Of a stretch of 64,000 nt of DNA, positions 12,504-22,940 are shown piece after piece. Numbering within the stretch: the stretch's first letter is position 1; each line of letters opens with the position of its first letter. Source of the DNA: Euglena gracilis (lineage: Eukaryota; Euglenida; Euglenophyceae; Euglenales); contig CP154956.1 in assembly GCA_039621445.1 (NCBI GenBank), positions 39,210,553 through 39,274,552 of the forward strand, read 5' to 3'. The notes under the pieces are model-generated. The model saw only the letters and a program-made list of their open reading frames with translations. It had not been told where the DNA came from and ran no database searches. The position numbers were made by a program, and so were the translations under genes.

Positions 12504-12640
12504 ACCCGGCGTTTGGGACGCCGGGGTCACAGAACCGGTGCCTCCTCCCCGGGTTTTCTGGACGCCAGTTCTGTCCGAAAAAAAGGGGGGTAGGGACGCC
12601 GGTCCTGTCCAAAACCCGGCGTCCCGAACGCCGGTTTTGT
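12504..12640. repeat. Cluster of ACCCGGCG palindromes, copies 3 and 4
   Basis: Two palindromic cores (12504-12526 and 12611-12637) separated by a degenerate GACGCC/GGACGC region. Confidence 0.75.
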
Positions 12641-12780
12641 CATTATTGAAAATGTCATCAAAAGTGACCTAAAAATGGCCCTGGGGACCTGATATGCCTG
12701 TTTTAACCATGTACACAATGAAATTTGCCATTTGGGGACCATTGGGGTGGATCTCCAATTTGGTGAAAGTTGGCTCTGTT

Positions 12781-12916
12781 TTGGAAATAGAGCACTCAGC
12801 GTGGAAAACCTGATGCCCGGTTCTGTCGTGAACCCGGCGTCCCCGGACGCCGGTTATGTCCTTCGGACACCAGGTTCACGACAGAACCGGTGTCCGCCAC
12901 CCCTTTTTTGATATAG
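12781..12916. repeat. 136-bp direct repeat, left copy
   Basis: Runs from TTGGAAATAGAGCAC to TTTTTTGATATAG and includes the palindrome at 12831-12855. Repeated nearly identically at 13358-13496. Confidence 0.85.
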
Positions 12917-13357
12917 GAGGCTAGGCGCGCCGCTCGGGGGGGGTCCGGGACCCCCCCTCCCCCCCCCCCCCCCCGCGCGGCCCCTGCGCGGCCGCCCGCG
13001 TAGCCGCTCGCCCCCCCCCCCTGGCCCCCCCCTCCCCCCACTGTGCCTAGCATGGCCAAGAAAAAAATTTTTTTGGTGAAAAATCGCGATTTTTGGAGGC
13101 CCAAAAATGACCAAAAATGACCATTTTCGGACACAAAATGGCAAATTTGGGGGCCCCGCGCTCTGCGCGCGCGGCCAAAAAAGCACTTTTTGGGTCAAAA
13201 ATGGCCCAAAAATGGCAAAAAATGACCACTTTTTGGACCCGAAAATCACCGATTTTAGGATGCGTTCCGTCCCGCCCCCCCCCCCCCCCTCCCCCCCCCC
13301 CCCGCGCGGCCCCCCGCTCCGCCGCTCGCCCCCCCCCCCCCCCCCCCCCACTGTGCC
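12917..13357 (-). mobile_element. C/G-run repeat element, inverted relative to the copy at 14830
   Basis: Begins with GGAGGCTAGGCGCGCCGCTC and contains three C-runs plus a core with CCAAAAAATGAC-like blocks and GCGCTCTGCGCGCGCGGCC. The same core lies in reverse orientation at 14830-15260, where it interrupts a LINE ORF. No coding capacity; frames through it are Gly/Pro homopolymers. Confidence 0.7.
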
Positions 13358-13496
13358 TTGGAAATAGAGCACTGTGCAACGTGGAAAACCTGATGCCCGG
13401 TTCTGTCGTGAACCCGGCGTCCCCGGACGCCGGTTATGTCCTTTGGACACCAGGTTCACGACAGAACCAGTGTCCGCCACGCCTTTTTTGATATAG
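13358..13496. repeat. 136-bp direct repeat, right copy
   Basis: Near-identical to 12781-12916, with a few substitutions and a 3-bp length difference. The pair brackets the C-run element. Confidence 0.85.
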
Positions 13497-13905
13497 AACT
13501 GACCCACCCAATTTTGCATCCCATTTGTGGCTAATTGAACCTGCTGGATTGATCCTCCGTTTTCTCCACTTGTCTCCAATGTGTTCCCCAAAATGGACAT
13601 GAAGAAGACTGGTTGGGGAGAAAAACTATGGATAGCCAAGACGTTCAATAAATCCTGCATGAATATATTCCTTGTCCTTCAAATAGTTGGATTCTGAGTT
13701 CCAGACAAAGAATAACAACGAATTTCAGGGGGAGAAAACACCAGTTTTGCTCCCAATTAGGAAGTCCTTCCGTCCGCGATAGCCGCGAATGTTTAAAACT
13801 GTCGTGTTTTTTTCCCTAAGAAAAAGACGGAAAAAGACGTTAAAGACGGCGTCGAATTGTCGGAATGGTCTTTTATTCGTAAAAAAGACTTTGGAACCAC
13901 ACCGC

Positions 13906-14829
13906 TGGTCGGGGAAGGTGCTCCAGCCAAAGCCCTGCAGGTCCTGCTGTCTGAGGGGACACATCGCTCCAGCGACCCTGCGGTGTGGGCCAAATTGCAA
14001 GACCTGCACCCACTGGGCCTGCCGGTGAACCCCAACAACTTCCCTCTGAAGTTGCCACCTTTCGCGGACGGTCAACGCATACGCTGGGAAGAACTCCTCT
14101 GCGAAGCCATCCTCCGCTTCCCACGCACGTCATCCCCGGGCCCCTCTGGACTGCGCCCCTGCCACTTACAGGATGCTGTCCGCCGTCCTGGCCACGGCGC
14201 CCGCCTTCTCACGGCACTGGGCCTGCTGGCCGCCGCATGGGTTGAGGGTGATTTGCCCCCGGACCACGCACCCAGCTGGTGTTCCGCAAACCTGACCCCC
14301 TTGCGGAAAAAAGATGATGGCGTCCGGCCCATCGCAGTGGGCCAAACCCTTCGCCGACTGGTGGGGAAGGCACTCCTTCACACAGGAGCTGCAAGGGACC
14401 AAGTTGCTCGGCTGAGCCCTCTCCAAACCGGGGTCGGACTGCCCAACGCTGCTGAATCCACCGCCATAACCGTTCAGAACCTGGTCAGGAAGCTGGACCC
14501 CAGGGGGAAATGGGCAGTTCTTCAGGTGGATCTGAAGAACGCCTTCAACACCCTCGACCGCACTGTCATGCTCCAAGAGGCGCAGACGCGCACCCCAGTG
14601 CTTTTTAATTATTTGCGGTTCGCGTATGGCCAACCGGCGCATTTGTTCAGTGAGGGACGACTGCTATCCTGGCGCCATCCCAGACCGCGAGCACCTTCAG
14701 CACGTACCCTGGGCAGAGGACTCCGGCATCACCGTACTTGGTTGCCCGGTCGACTTCCCAACCTCCACCTGCCACACGACAGCAGCCTGGGCCGAGGCCA
14801 CGGCGAGAATTGAGAAAGCCGCAGACTTG
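13906..14829 (+). pseudogene. LINE reverse transcriptase, first segment (internally deleted)
   Basis: The frame encodes LINE-type RT blocks in order: SSPGPSGLRPCHLQDA, LTPLRKKDDGVRPIAVG, TGVGLPNAAESTAITVQNL and VLQVDLKNAFNTLDR (RT motif A, catalytic Asp), then LFNYLRFAYGQPAHLFSEG. Near 14655 the frame jumps to DREHLQHVPWAEDSGITVLG and CPVDFPTSTCHTTAAWAEAT, which normally lies well downstream. The segment carrying the GVQQGDPL motif and the YxDD catalytic pair is therefore missing, and the copy cannot be active. The 5' end is truncated. The coding frame continues after the 431-bp insertion, at 15261. Confidence 0.85.
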
Positions 14830-15260
14830 CGGGGGGGGGGGGGGGGGGGGGGGGGGCTGGGGGGCCGCCCGCCCGCGCCCGCCCCGGGGGGGGGGGGGGG
14901 GGGGAGGGGGGTCCGAGGGCGGCTGCGCGGGCGGAACACATCCGAAAATCGGTGATTTTCGGGTCCAAAAAGTGGTCATTTTTTGCCATTTTTGGGCCAT
15001 TTTTGACCCAAAAAGTGCTTTTTTGGCCGCGCGCGCAGAGCGCGGGGCCCCCAAATTTGCCATTTTGTGTCCGAAAATGGTCATTTTTGGTCATTTTTGG
15101 GCATCCAAAAATCGCGTTTTTTTCACCAAAAATTTTTTTTTCTTGGCCATGCTAGGCACAGGGGGGAGGGGGGGGGCCAGGGGGGGGGGCGAGCGGCCGC
15201 GCGGGCGGGGGCGGGGGGGGGGGGGGAGGGGGGTCCCGGACCTGAGCGGCGCGCCTAGCC
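14830..15260 (+). mobile_element. G-run repeat element inserted in the LINE ORF
   Basis: Interrupts the LINE frame between IEKAADL and SKLGVTSVTDPQLAHHLL. It has G-runs at both ends and in the middle, and a core (14950-15150) of alternating TTTTTGG/CCAAAAA blocks. It is the reverse-orientation relative of 12917-13357. No obvious target duplication was seen. It has no coding capacity. Confidence 0.75.
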
Positions 15261-15407
15261 TCCAAGCTGGGGGTCACGTCGGTGACAGACCCCCAGCTCG
15301 CTCACCACCTCCTCCGGTCTTGCTTGGACGGTTGTAAGGTCAACCACCTCCTACGAGCATCCGACTCCTACGAGGCCCAGGAGGAAGTAGCCCGCTGTGG
15401 GGAAACC
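15261..15407 (+). pseudogene. LINE ORF, second segment
   Basis: Encodes KLGVTSVTDPQLAHHLLRSC and NHLLRASDSYEAQEEVARCG, the region after the RT palm. The segment stops at GAAACC, where the 22.6-kb LTR element is inserted, and resumes in the same frame at 37987. Confidence 0.85.
15403..15407. repeat. 5-bp target-site duplication (left) of the gypsy-like element
   Basis: AAACC immediately before the 5' LTR, repeated immediately after the 3' LTR at 37982-37986. Removing the element and one copy restores the LINE frame. Confidence 0.9.
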
Positions 15408-15834
15408 TGTGTACCAGGCACGTCCCAGCTCTGTAGGATATCTGCAGAGTGGGTTCTGTGACGGTCGTACCACTGTGGAAAACCACAGCTGGTAGGATCG
15501 TGGCAGACCCTTATGGGATCTGCCCCTGGACACGTCAGCACTTTTCTCTCCTTCCCCCACAGGTGGTGTTCTTTACTCTCACAATCTCAAAGTTTGACCA
15601 TTGGTTTTGTCAGAGGGAAAACCCCTCGGAACAATCGAACTTGATCTCAGAAGAAACTTCTGAGTCTTTGCTTTGTGCTTTGCTTCTTGGGGAATTGGGA
15701 AGAAAAGGGGAAAACCACTTTTCGTTCTCCAAAGACTTTTCCCTACCATAAGTAGGCTGCGCACCAAGGCGAAAGCGAAAGGCTTTTACGGAAAGTCCCA
15801 AAAAGGGGAAAAGGGAAAGCTTTGGACGTACACT
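15408..15834 (+). repeat. 5' LTR of the gypsy-like element
   Basis: Direct repeat of 37554-37981. Begins TGTGTACC and ends GTACACT, giving a short imperfect terminal inverted repeat. Confidence 0.9.
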
Positions 15835-15846
15835 TGGTAGCAGATT
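15835..15846 (+). promoter_or_regulatory. Primer-binding site, initiator-Met tRNA-like
   Basis: TGGTAGCAGATT directly follows the 5' LTR. The first ten bases complement the ...TCTGCTACCA 3' end found in animal-type initiator methionine tRNAs. Confidence 0.7.
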
Positions 15847-16088
15847 TAGGCAACGATCCTATACAGACGTTCCACACAGAGAAACTCTGTGGTTGACTGG
15901 TGGTGAGGATCGTACTGAGCCGTGAAACACGGTGAAAGTACTGTTCCTGGCCCCTGACCAACCTTTAAGCAAGGATACAGGTCTCAGAAGGCTCTGTTCG
16001 GTAATCGCCGATACAACCTTTCTGGTCCCTGTTTCTCTGCTTATCTGTGTGAATTTTTGGGTTTTTGCCTTTTTACCCATCTCAAAGG

Positions 16089-18429
16089 ATGCAGAGCACA
16101 AGCCCCAACCCCAAATTTGATTATGACTTGTTGATGAGTTCATTGAGCAATTGTGATGAAGATTGCGGGGATTGGAACGGTTTGAACGAAACAAGTTCCA
16201 ATTCCCGACCCCCCAAGCCACAAGAAGGCAATTTGACTCATTTGTCATTGTCAAAAGGCGAAACGCCTTTATTATTGCATGGGGGTAATGAACCCTCTTC
16301 ATCATCATTGTCATTGATTGTGCGGGATGTAGGTGGCAAAATGCCTTCCTCCATCCCGATTCACCCATCATTCATGCGGCGAGGGGATGAACCCCTTGCA
16401 TCTTCACACTTGGTTACTCATGTTACCCATGAACAAAGTGAGGGGTATTTGCCCTTTGCTCTGTTCACACCCAAAAGATCCCCGGTGGAAGCACCGGTGG
16501 GCCTTTTGGAGTGCAACTCGGTGGAAACACCGTGTTTTTTCCAACCCCCCCCCTCAATTACCACCCCCCACACCATTTCGCGCATTGCCGGGATTACCCG
16601 CGGAAGCTGCGGTTTTCCCTGCATTGCCATGGAACCCAGATATGCGTCTGGTGGTACCGGAAATCTCTGGTGCCGTTTCCCTTGTGGAGGACTATGAGGA
16701 AGATTTGAGGGATAACCTCACCCCCGGTGATGTTTACCGAATTCTCGGCCAACTCCCAGCGGATCACCCGCTTAGCAAGCAAATTTTGCATGTCCACCAA
16801 TGCGTTGCGGAATGCGCAACCATGCTCAACAAAGTTTTGCAGTTCGATGAGGACAATCAAAGGGTTGTCAACACCAAACTGGAATGTTGCTGGAATTATT
16901 TGCAGGAAATCGGCAAATACTGCCAACACAATTTTGAAAATGCGGGGAAAGAACTTCAGCATTTTCGAGAAAGTGTTGACAGTATTCTGCGCATCCAACT
17001 TCCACAAAATTTCCAACAAATCAGCGAAATGCTGCATGAAGCGAAAACGCGGAATGATTCCAAGTTTCTGCATGTGCAAGATGGCATGAGCCATCTTTTT
17101 GCCAAAGTGGAATCCTGTTCAACCATGCTACTGCAATTGCAGCACTAGTTACAAGCGCAAAATGCCACCCCCAAAATGCCGGAAATCGGTAACTTTGTCG
17201 CGGTTGAGCATTTTGCCACACTCACTACTTCTTTCCAAGAAGCCCAACAACGGATTTTGCATCTTGGCTCGGAAATCGAGCATTTGAAGCAGTTTCAGGC
17301 GAAAGTGCAAGAAAATTTTGTTCCCCGTTCGCAAATCCAGATTTTGGAGGAACGCATCCTACACTTGGAGCAGAAATCCTGCCATTGTGCCGCAAATCAG
17401 GATGGATTAACCACCTTGAACGCGAAAATCGCGGATTGCGCACAACGGTTGGATTTCGCGCAACAACAAATGCAAACGGACATTGGCGGTATGAATGCCA
17501 CCGTTGTCGGTTTGCAGGAGCATGTTTCCGCACTTTCCAAGCGAATTCCCGACATTAGTGGTGTCCAAGCCGCTGTTGAGGAATTACAAACCCGTTGCAC
17601 CTTGTTGTCCACCACAGTAGCGGAAATCCGCTCACTGCCCCCCATTTCCCGTGCTCGGATATCCGAGTCACCGGAATTCCGCTCATTTTACAACAAAATG
17701 CTTGGTCACAACAAGGAAACCTTGCAAGCATTTTGCACGAGTTTGATTCAACTTGAGGAATCTGTGAATCAGAATGCCCGATCAATGCAAGATGAGGTTT
17801 CACGGTTGGATGGACGAATTTCCGCGTTGTTGGAAAAGCCAACCGCGGAAAATTCGCGCACCACCGCGGAAACCCCCACCAAGTCACCCCACCAATTGCA
17901 AATTGTCTCAAATGCAGTAAAAGCGCTTGCGGGTCAACTCCGGAATGTGGAGGAGTCCCAAAGACAACTTGTCTAAGACCTACACTTGGTTTCTGAAAAG
18001 TTACCACACTTGGACGATTTTTCCCGTTACCGCAAACGCGTTAGGCGTTTGGAGACTGAGGTTGACCGTATTTGCGGCCAACTCCAGTTGGTGGAACATT
18101 TGGAAGAAACGGTGCATGACTTGTCCGCGAGTTTGGATAAAATGTCCACTCCGGCACCGGTTGTGTCACCACCCACTGCGGTAAGTGCTGCGGTTGGTAT
18201 TCCAAATGTCCCAGAATCGCGTTCTCAAAATACCATTTCTGGAGTAGGAATCCCTACATCCACCGCGAATTTGGTACAATCACCCGCGAAAACGCGAATT
18301 GCACCACCTTTGCATTTGCCCACATCACAAACTCACTTTTCGCACGACATTTCCGATGAATTGACCCCCCGCTCGGAAATTCGAGTCTCCACCAAGAAAT
18401 TCAACATTCCAACCTTGTACGAGGAATGA
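16089..18429 (+). pseudogene. Gag-like ORF 1: coiled-coil protein, broken
   Basis: Starts at ATG (MQSTSPNPKFDYDLLMSSLS). The frame slips in the C-runs near 16550-16575, then continues as a long helical, Gln/Glu-rich protein with heptad-like spacing (for example RILHLGSEIEHLKQFQAKVQ, DFAQQQMQTDIGGMNATVVG). In-frame stops: TAG 17146-17148 and TAA 17974-17976; the same frame continues past both. It ends with TGA overlapping the next ORF's ATG (ATGA, 18426-18429), an arrangement compatible with termination-reinitiation. No enzymatic motif is present. The chromovirus at 48746-50515 has an equivalent coiled-coil ORF in the same relative place, so this is probably a structural Gag module. Confidence 0.65.
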
Positions 18430-20162
18430 GCCAACACCCCACACCTGGTATTGGTCATGTGCCGCATTCGCGATCATACCAACCACCAACGGGTTCTGGA
18501 TTACCAGACCACCCGTCAGGTTTTCGGCGGGAAACCCGCCTCACCGGGAGAATTTCACCAAATTTTTCGCAAATCCCGCAGGAAAATCCTGCCAACCTTA
18601 CACTTGGTGCGGGAAATCCTGCACGGGGTACACATGGAGCGGAAAATCCGCGAAACGCGTTTGGTGTTAAGAATTACCCTGACCCAAACCCCTGGAATAC
18701 CACCGAGGGTCAGCGGGTTGCTCAGAGAGACTTCAAGGGCACCATCACAATCGCGAATAAGGTGAAACCCCAATGGGACGGGGATCCAACCACATGGAGA
18801 CAATTTTTTCGGGATTGGGAGTACTATTGGGCACTAAAGGGACCCACCCAAGACCCGAATCCCGAGGTAGTCAAGGTGGAATTCATCGATTGCCTACCGA
18901 GGGAGGAGCGAGAACGCGCACGCAATTTGGTGATACGTAATGGCGTATCATTCGATGACCTGGTTGAGCAACACGCTTCAACCAATTCAAGTTTGGTCAC
19001 CAGGATTACCCTGGAGAAGAAGTGGCGACAATCCGCGCCATCGGATCGCAAATGGAAATCCATTGACCTTTGGTATGCCAAATGGTTAGCACTTGCTTCC
19101 GAAGTTGATGAACTTAGCGACAAGCAAATGCGCGAACAATTCGATGCGGTTTTGTTGCATTTCACACCATCCCTCGTGAAGGATATCCATCGCGAGGAGT
19201 TGGCAGGGCATGAGATGACTCTTGCCCAACGTTGGAATTATGTGTCAAAGCAACTCAAGCTCACACAAGTTTTGGGACAAATACAGTCCGCCTTCCAAAC
19301 GCATCCCACCGCGGGAATCCCTGCGGGTGCGGTTAATGCGTTGCAAAAATCACCCATGTCACCAAGGTCACCCACCACGGGATCGAAAACGTGGAATCAG
19401 CGTTCTTCGGACCAGGGCACGGATAAACTGTGCTTTTTGTGCAACAAATCTGGTCACATGTCTCGGGAATGCCCGAATCCCGATGCGCGAAAGCGTATTG
19501 GAAGCCCAAGGGGCTCGACCTCCTCACGGGGATCGGGTTCCTCGGCGTTTTCACGACAATCGGGAGTTTCACGTTCTTCGGAGAACCGCTTTAGCGGTAG
19601 TAGGCCCAAGTCACCTTCGCGTGATGGTCGGGAAACTTGTTCTTCTCGCGGTCGGTCACCTGGACCCCCTACCCGAAAACGGGATTTCAATAGCGACTCT
19701 TCACGATCTCGTTCGCGAAGTGGATCATCCTCTTCGCGCGAGTCAACGGGGAAGTCCCGATACACCGGTCATGGTCGACGGGAAACCCGTTCACCACGAC
19801 GGTTTGACGGAAAAACGGAATACCGTTCCCCCCGTTACGCGGATTCCCGCCACAAATCCCGTTGTTTACTTTGCGGTTCCAAAGACCACCACTCATCCAA
19901 ATGTCCCAGATCTCGTTCCCCCCGGCCCGGCTACGGAAATCGCGGTAAGCGCCGCGAGGACCTTGGTTACTCCTCCAACCGGCAAAAGGTCGGTTTCAAG
20001 ATATCTCGTTTGGAGGAGGACACCCCGGCTTCGGGCAGGGAGGGGGATGAGACCTCGGACGGGGAATTTAATGAGGCCCGAATGGCGGTGCGCTCATTGA
20101 ATTCCGTCTATTCCACCAAAAAGTCCGTTGCCGGCTATGCGGCCGGTTCGGACTTGGAGTAG
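18426..20162 (+). CDS. Gag polyprotein with capsid-like core and zinc knuckle
   Basis: 578-codon ORF. Residues ~120-280 resemble a Ty3/gypsy capsid (PQWDGDPTTWRQFFRDWEYY, then an all-helical stretch). Residues 336-349 form a CCHC zinc knuckle (CFLCNKSGHMSREC), and a second knuckle-like motif follows near residue 495 (CLLCGSKDHHSSKC). The intervening Arg/Ser-rich region (SRSRSGSSSSRES) is nucleic-acid-binding in character. The ORF is closed by TAG at 20160-20162, but the same frame continues into the protease region. It is the best-preserved ORF of this element. Confidence 0.85.
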   Translation: MSQHPTPGIGHVPHSRSYQPPTGSGLPDHPSGFRRETRLTGRISPNFSQIPQENPANLTLGAGNPARGTHGAENPRNAFGVKNYPDPNPWNTTEGQRVAQRDFKGTITIANKVKPQWDGDPTTWRQFFRDWEYYWALKGPTQDPNPEVVKVEFIDCLPREERERARNLVIRNGVSFDDLVEQHASTNSSLVTRITLEKKWRQSAPSDRKWKSIDLWYAKWLALASEVDELSDKQMREQFDAVLLHFTPSLVKDIHREELAGHEMTLAQRWNYVSKQLKLTQVLGQIQSAFQTHPTAGIPAGAVNALQKSPMSPRSPTTGSKTWNQRSSDQGTDKLCFLCNKSGHMSRECPNPDARKRIGSPRGSTSSRGSGSSAFSRQSGVSRSSENRFSGSRPKSPSRDGRETCSSRGRSPGPPTRKRDFNSDSSRSRSRSGSSSSRESTGKSRYTGHGRRETRSPRRFDGKTEYRSPRYADSRHKSRCLLCGSKDHHSSKCPRSRSPRPGYGNRGKRREDLGYSSNRQKVGFKISRLEEDTPASGREGDETSDGEFNEARMAVRSLNSVYSTKKSVAGYAAGSDLE

Positions 20163-20207
20163 GGGAGCCCGAGGTCCGAGGGCACGGACCTCTGGGCTGA
20201 TGAACAG

Positions 20208-21194
20208 ATGGAGGTAAGACCTGATCAACCTTACCCCCCCTGCCCATCCGCCTTCACGGTCAGTACCCGGAATTATTTCGGGTCCCCTACCCCCCACTCC
20301 ACATTTCTGCTCGGAATGCTGAGCAAAGTAGGAAAGGGTTCATGGGAGAGCTGGCATGCAAACGTATTTCCGCCAGACCCTTCACTTTGCGTACCACCAA
20401 TGGAATTACTTGTCCAAGCGGAAATCCGCATTCAAAATTTCTCCACTAAAGTTAAAATTCTCATTGACACTGGTTGTCGCATTGCACTGCTCTTTCGGTT
20501 GGGGTTGATACCGACCCCGCTCTTGGTAAGCGCCAAGAAACCGATCAAAATTACAACCGCGGATAACACCCCCATGTGTGGTGGTGATTTGGGATGTGTG
20601 CTCGAGATACTCTTGCCCATCATTCAGAAGCATCACTCACTACCCCCACAATTACAACATTTCACCAATATTTGGGGTTACGAGTCCGGAATTCACGGGT
20701 CTGACGTAATTTTGGGATACCCATTTTTACGCCAGTACCGATTGGTTGTGGATTGCCACTCCCACGGTTTGCGCACAGCACCCACCATTTCATTGACACC
20801 CAAACCACCATCACCGTTGACATCCGCCATGATGACCACCACTTTTCCAACACCGTTACCCACAATGGCAACACCGTTATCCACCACACCAACAACCGTT
20901 TTCCACACCCGGGGTACGGAGAAAGCCTCCCCCCTGCCCAACGACACACCAACATGCGTTCCACATGAGGCAGGGCAAGCGAGTAGCGGTACCCCCGCCG
21001 TTTCACTGGGTTACAAGACGAAAGCCCAAAGGCCTGAAGTAATTACGGTGTCGAGTAGTCGCCCAGCTACACCACCACTCCGTTTCCCACCAGTTGTGCC
21101 GAATCCAGGCACACCTGTACAAGACTCACCGGCTAATGCCATCGACACCCACTTACACGCACACCTGTCACACCAACACACTTCCTTCCAATGA
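20208..21194 (+). pseudogene. Aspartic protease region
   Basis: Same frame as Gag, downstream of the TAG. VKILIDTGCRIALLFRLGLI carries the retropepsin DTG active site, and DVILGYPFLRQYRLVVD matches the ILG.pFL motif that follows in gypsy proteases. A Pro/Thr-rich linker fills the last 140 residues. Closed by an in-frame TGA at 21192-21194. Confidence 0.75.
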
Positions 21195-22325
21195 GTGCAC
21201 TGCAGGAGAATTTCCACCCAATCGGATTTCGATTGTGGATGTTTAGTTCAAAATCCGACACTAATCGCAATTCCGAAAGCGGAATCTACACCCCAGGATA
21301 CACTTGGTTGTAGCCCGCAGTGCGCAGAGATACACCGAGTGCTCCAACAACGCGGATTAGCCTCGTTGTTCGGAAACGCGAAAAGTGTCATGCCTAATCA
21401 CCATCACGAGTACACTTGGTACAGATTTGATGCGGAATGGGGAAACCCCCAACCTGTCCAAACTCCCTTGGGATTATCCCTTGAGGTAGTGGAAGACAAT
21501 CCGCATGTTTGTGGATCCATTCATTGTTTTTCTTCACTCCAACCCGGAAATCGGGTGCATGAATACGCGAAACGCGTATGGAATGCTTTCAATTTTGGTC
21601 AATATCACATTTTGGAACGATGGTTTTCCAAAATCACGACTTTGGCTGATTCTTTTGATTTGGCATTGGAAATCGATGCCTTTTCATCCTATGCACATGC
21701 CCGTTTGCCACGTCATTGGTCACAACACTCCAACGCATTTGATAAATTTTGGGGTGATACGGTGTTATGGATGCACCCTCCCCCAAAACTTATCGAATGT
21801 GCAGTTGGGAAAATTCTGCGAGATGAAGCCCGTGGAGTTATTCTCATACCCATCATTCCGGAAGCGGAATGGTTCACCCAACTATCGTATGTATGTTTTT
21901 ATTGGTGGGATTTACCCACTAACGTACCGATTTTTGAGGATTTTTGTGGTAAAATATTACCACCCTTGCAAGAAATCATTTTTCGCGTATGTTTCTTCGA
22001 TGCATTCGGAATGTCCGAATTTGCGGTGCCGAGAAAGCTCGGTAGCCCCAGGGATACCCTGGCGGTTTTCGCAGTCATCGAAAGTGCAGATCAGCATCCT
22101 AATTCAGCCGAATTCTGTTCGCGGATTACCCGCGAATTTCACGGTGTGCTGGAAAATCCAGTATACGCGTGCGACATCGACCCCGCGATACGCGGTACGT
22201 TCGGTGTTTGTAAGATCGAGCTTAAGGAAGGAGCTAAACCCATGCACCGGAAATTTTTTCGTTGTTCGGGAGAACGCGACCAAGCCCTCAATGAAATGAT
22301 TGAGAAGCTTATTCAGCGCAAGTAG
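21195..22325 (+). pseudogene. Pol segment with NPPW-like module and RT N-terminus
   Basis: Continues the protease frame. Around 21650-21920 it encodes LALEIDAFSSYAHARLPRHW ... DTVLWMHPPPKLIECAVGKI ... GVILIPIIPEAEWF. This is the same arrangement as the 'D.FAS..N....NPPW' adenine-methylase-like module in the DIRS-like and chromovirus elements here, but with HPPP in place of NPPW, so it is probably not catalytic. The end (DIDPAIRGTFGVCKIELKEG) is the usual start of a gypsy RT domain. TAG at 22323-22325 interrupts the RT just before the palm. Confidence 0.65.
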
Positions 22326-22940
22326 ATCGTACCCTCGAAAAGCGAGTGGACATCCCAGGCATTTGTTGTTCATAAACCCCCAGACCCCTCAGGTCAGAAG
22401 AAATGGAGACTGGTGCTGGATTACCGGTACCTGAACTCCCAAAAAAGGGATGATCCCTTCCCGCTCCCCCTGATCGAGGATTTGATCACCAAACAATCGG
22501 AAAACCGGTTGTGGTCAATTTTCGATCTGGAGGACGGTTTTCACCAAATGCACTTGCACCCTGACTCCCAACCATACACGGCATTCGTGACATCCAAGGG
22601 TGTGTACCAATGGACGGTACTCCCCATGGGTGTTAAGAATGGTCCAGCCATGTTTCAGCGCATGATACAATGGGTTCTACGCGATTTACCGTTTGCCATT
22701 GTGTATATCGATGATGTGCTGGTGGGAACACCACCACCATCCGCAAAATCGAGCGAGGATATCCTCGTCACACACTTCCACCATGTTTGCGCGGTATTAG
22801 CCGCATTTCAAAAACATGTGCTTTTCGCGAAAGGCGCGAAAATGCATTTGTTTCGGATTCTCATAAAATTTTGCGCAATGCACAGCGGAAAGCCGCTCCG
22901 AGTAAACTCGAAGCCATTAAGAAATGGACCCCTGAGGTAA
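22326..22940 (+). pseudogene. Reverse transcriptase palm
   Basis: Encodes WRLVLDYRYLNSQ, IFDLEDGFHQMHLHPDSQPY, GVYQWTVLPMGVKNGPAMFQ and VYIDDVLVG (YxDD at 22704-22715), all standard Ty3/gypsy RT motifs, so the catalytic residues are present. A frameshift near 22860-22890 moves the frame to that of the next segment. Confidence 0.85.

Noticed and set aside
12850-13660. Long Gly/Pro-rich frames on both strands (also 14738-15337, 28478-29005, 30056-30787)
   Set aside because: They arise from G/C homopolymer runs in non-coding repeats; no conserved motif and equal openness on both strands.
14830-15260. The LINE insertion as a spliceosomal intron (it ends in CCTAG)
   Set aside because: No GT/GC donor gives the right phase on removal, and the same sequence occurs outside genes in inverted orientation.
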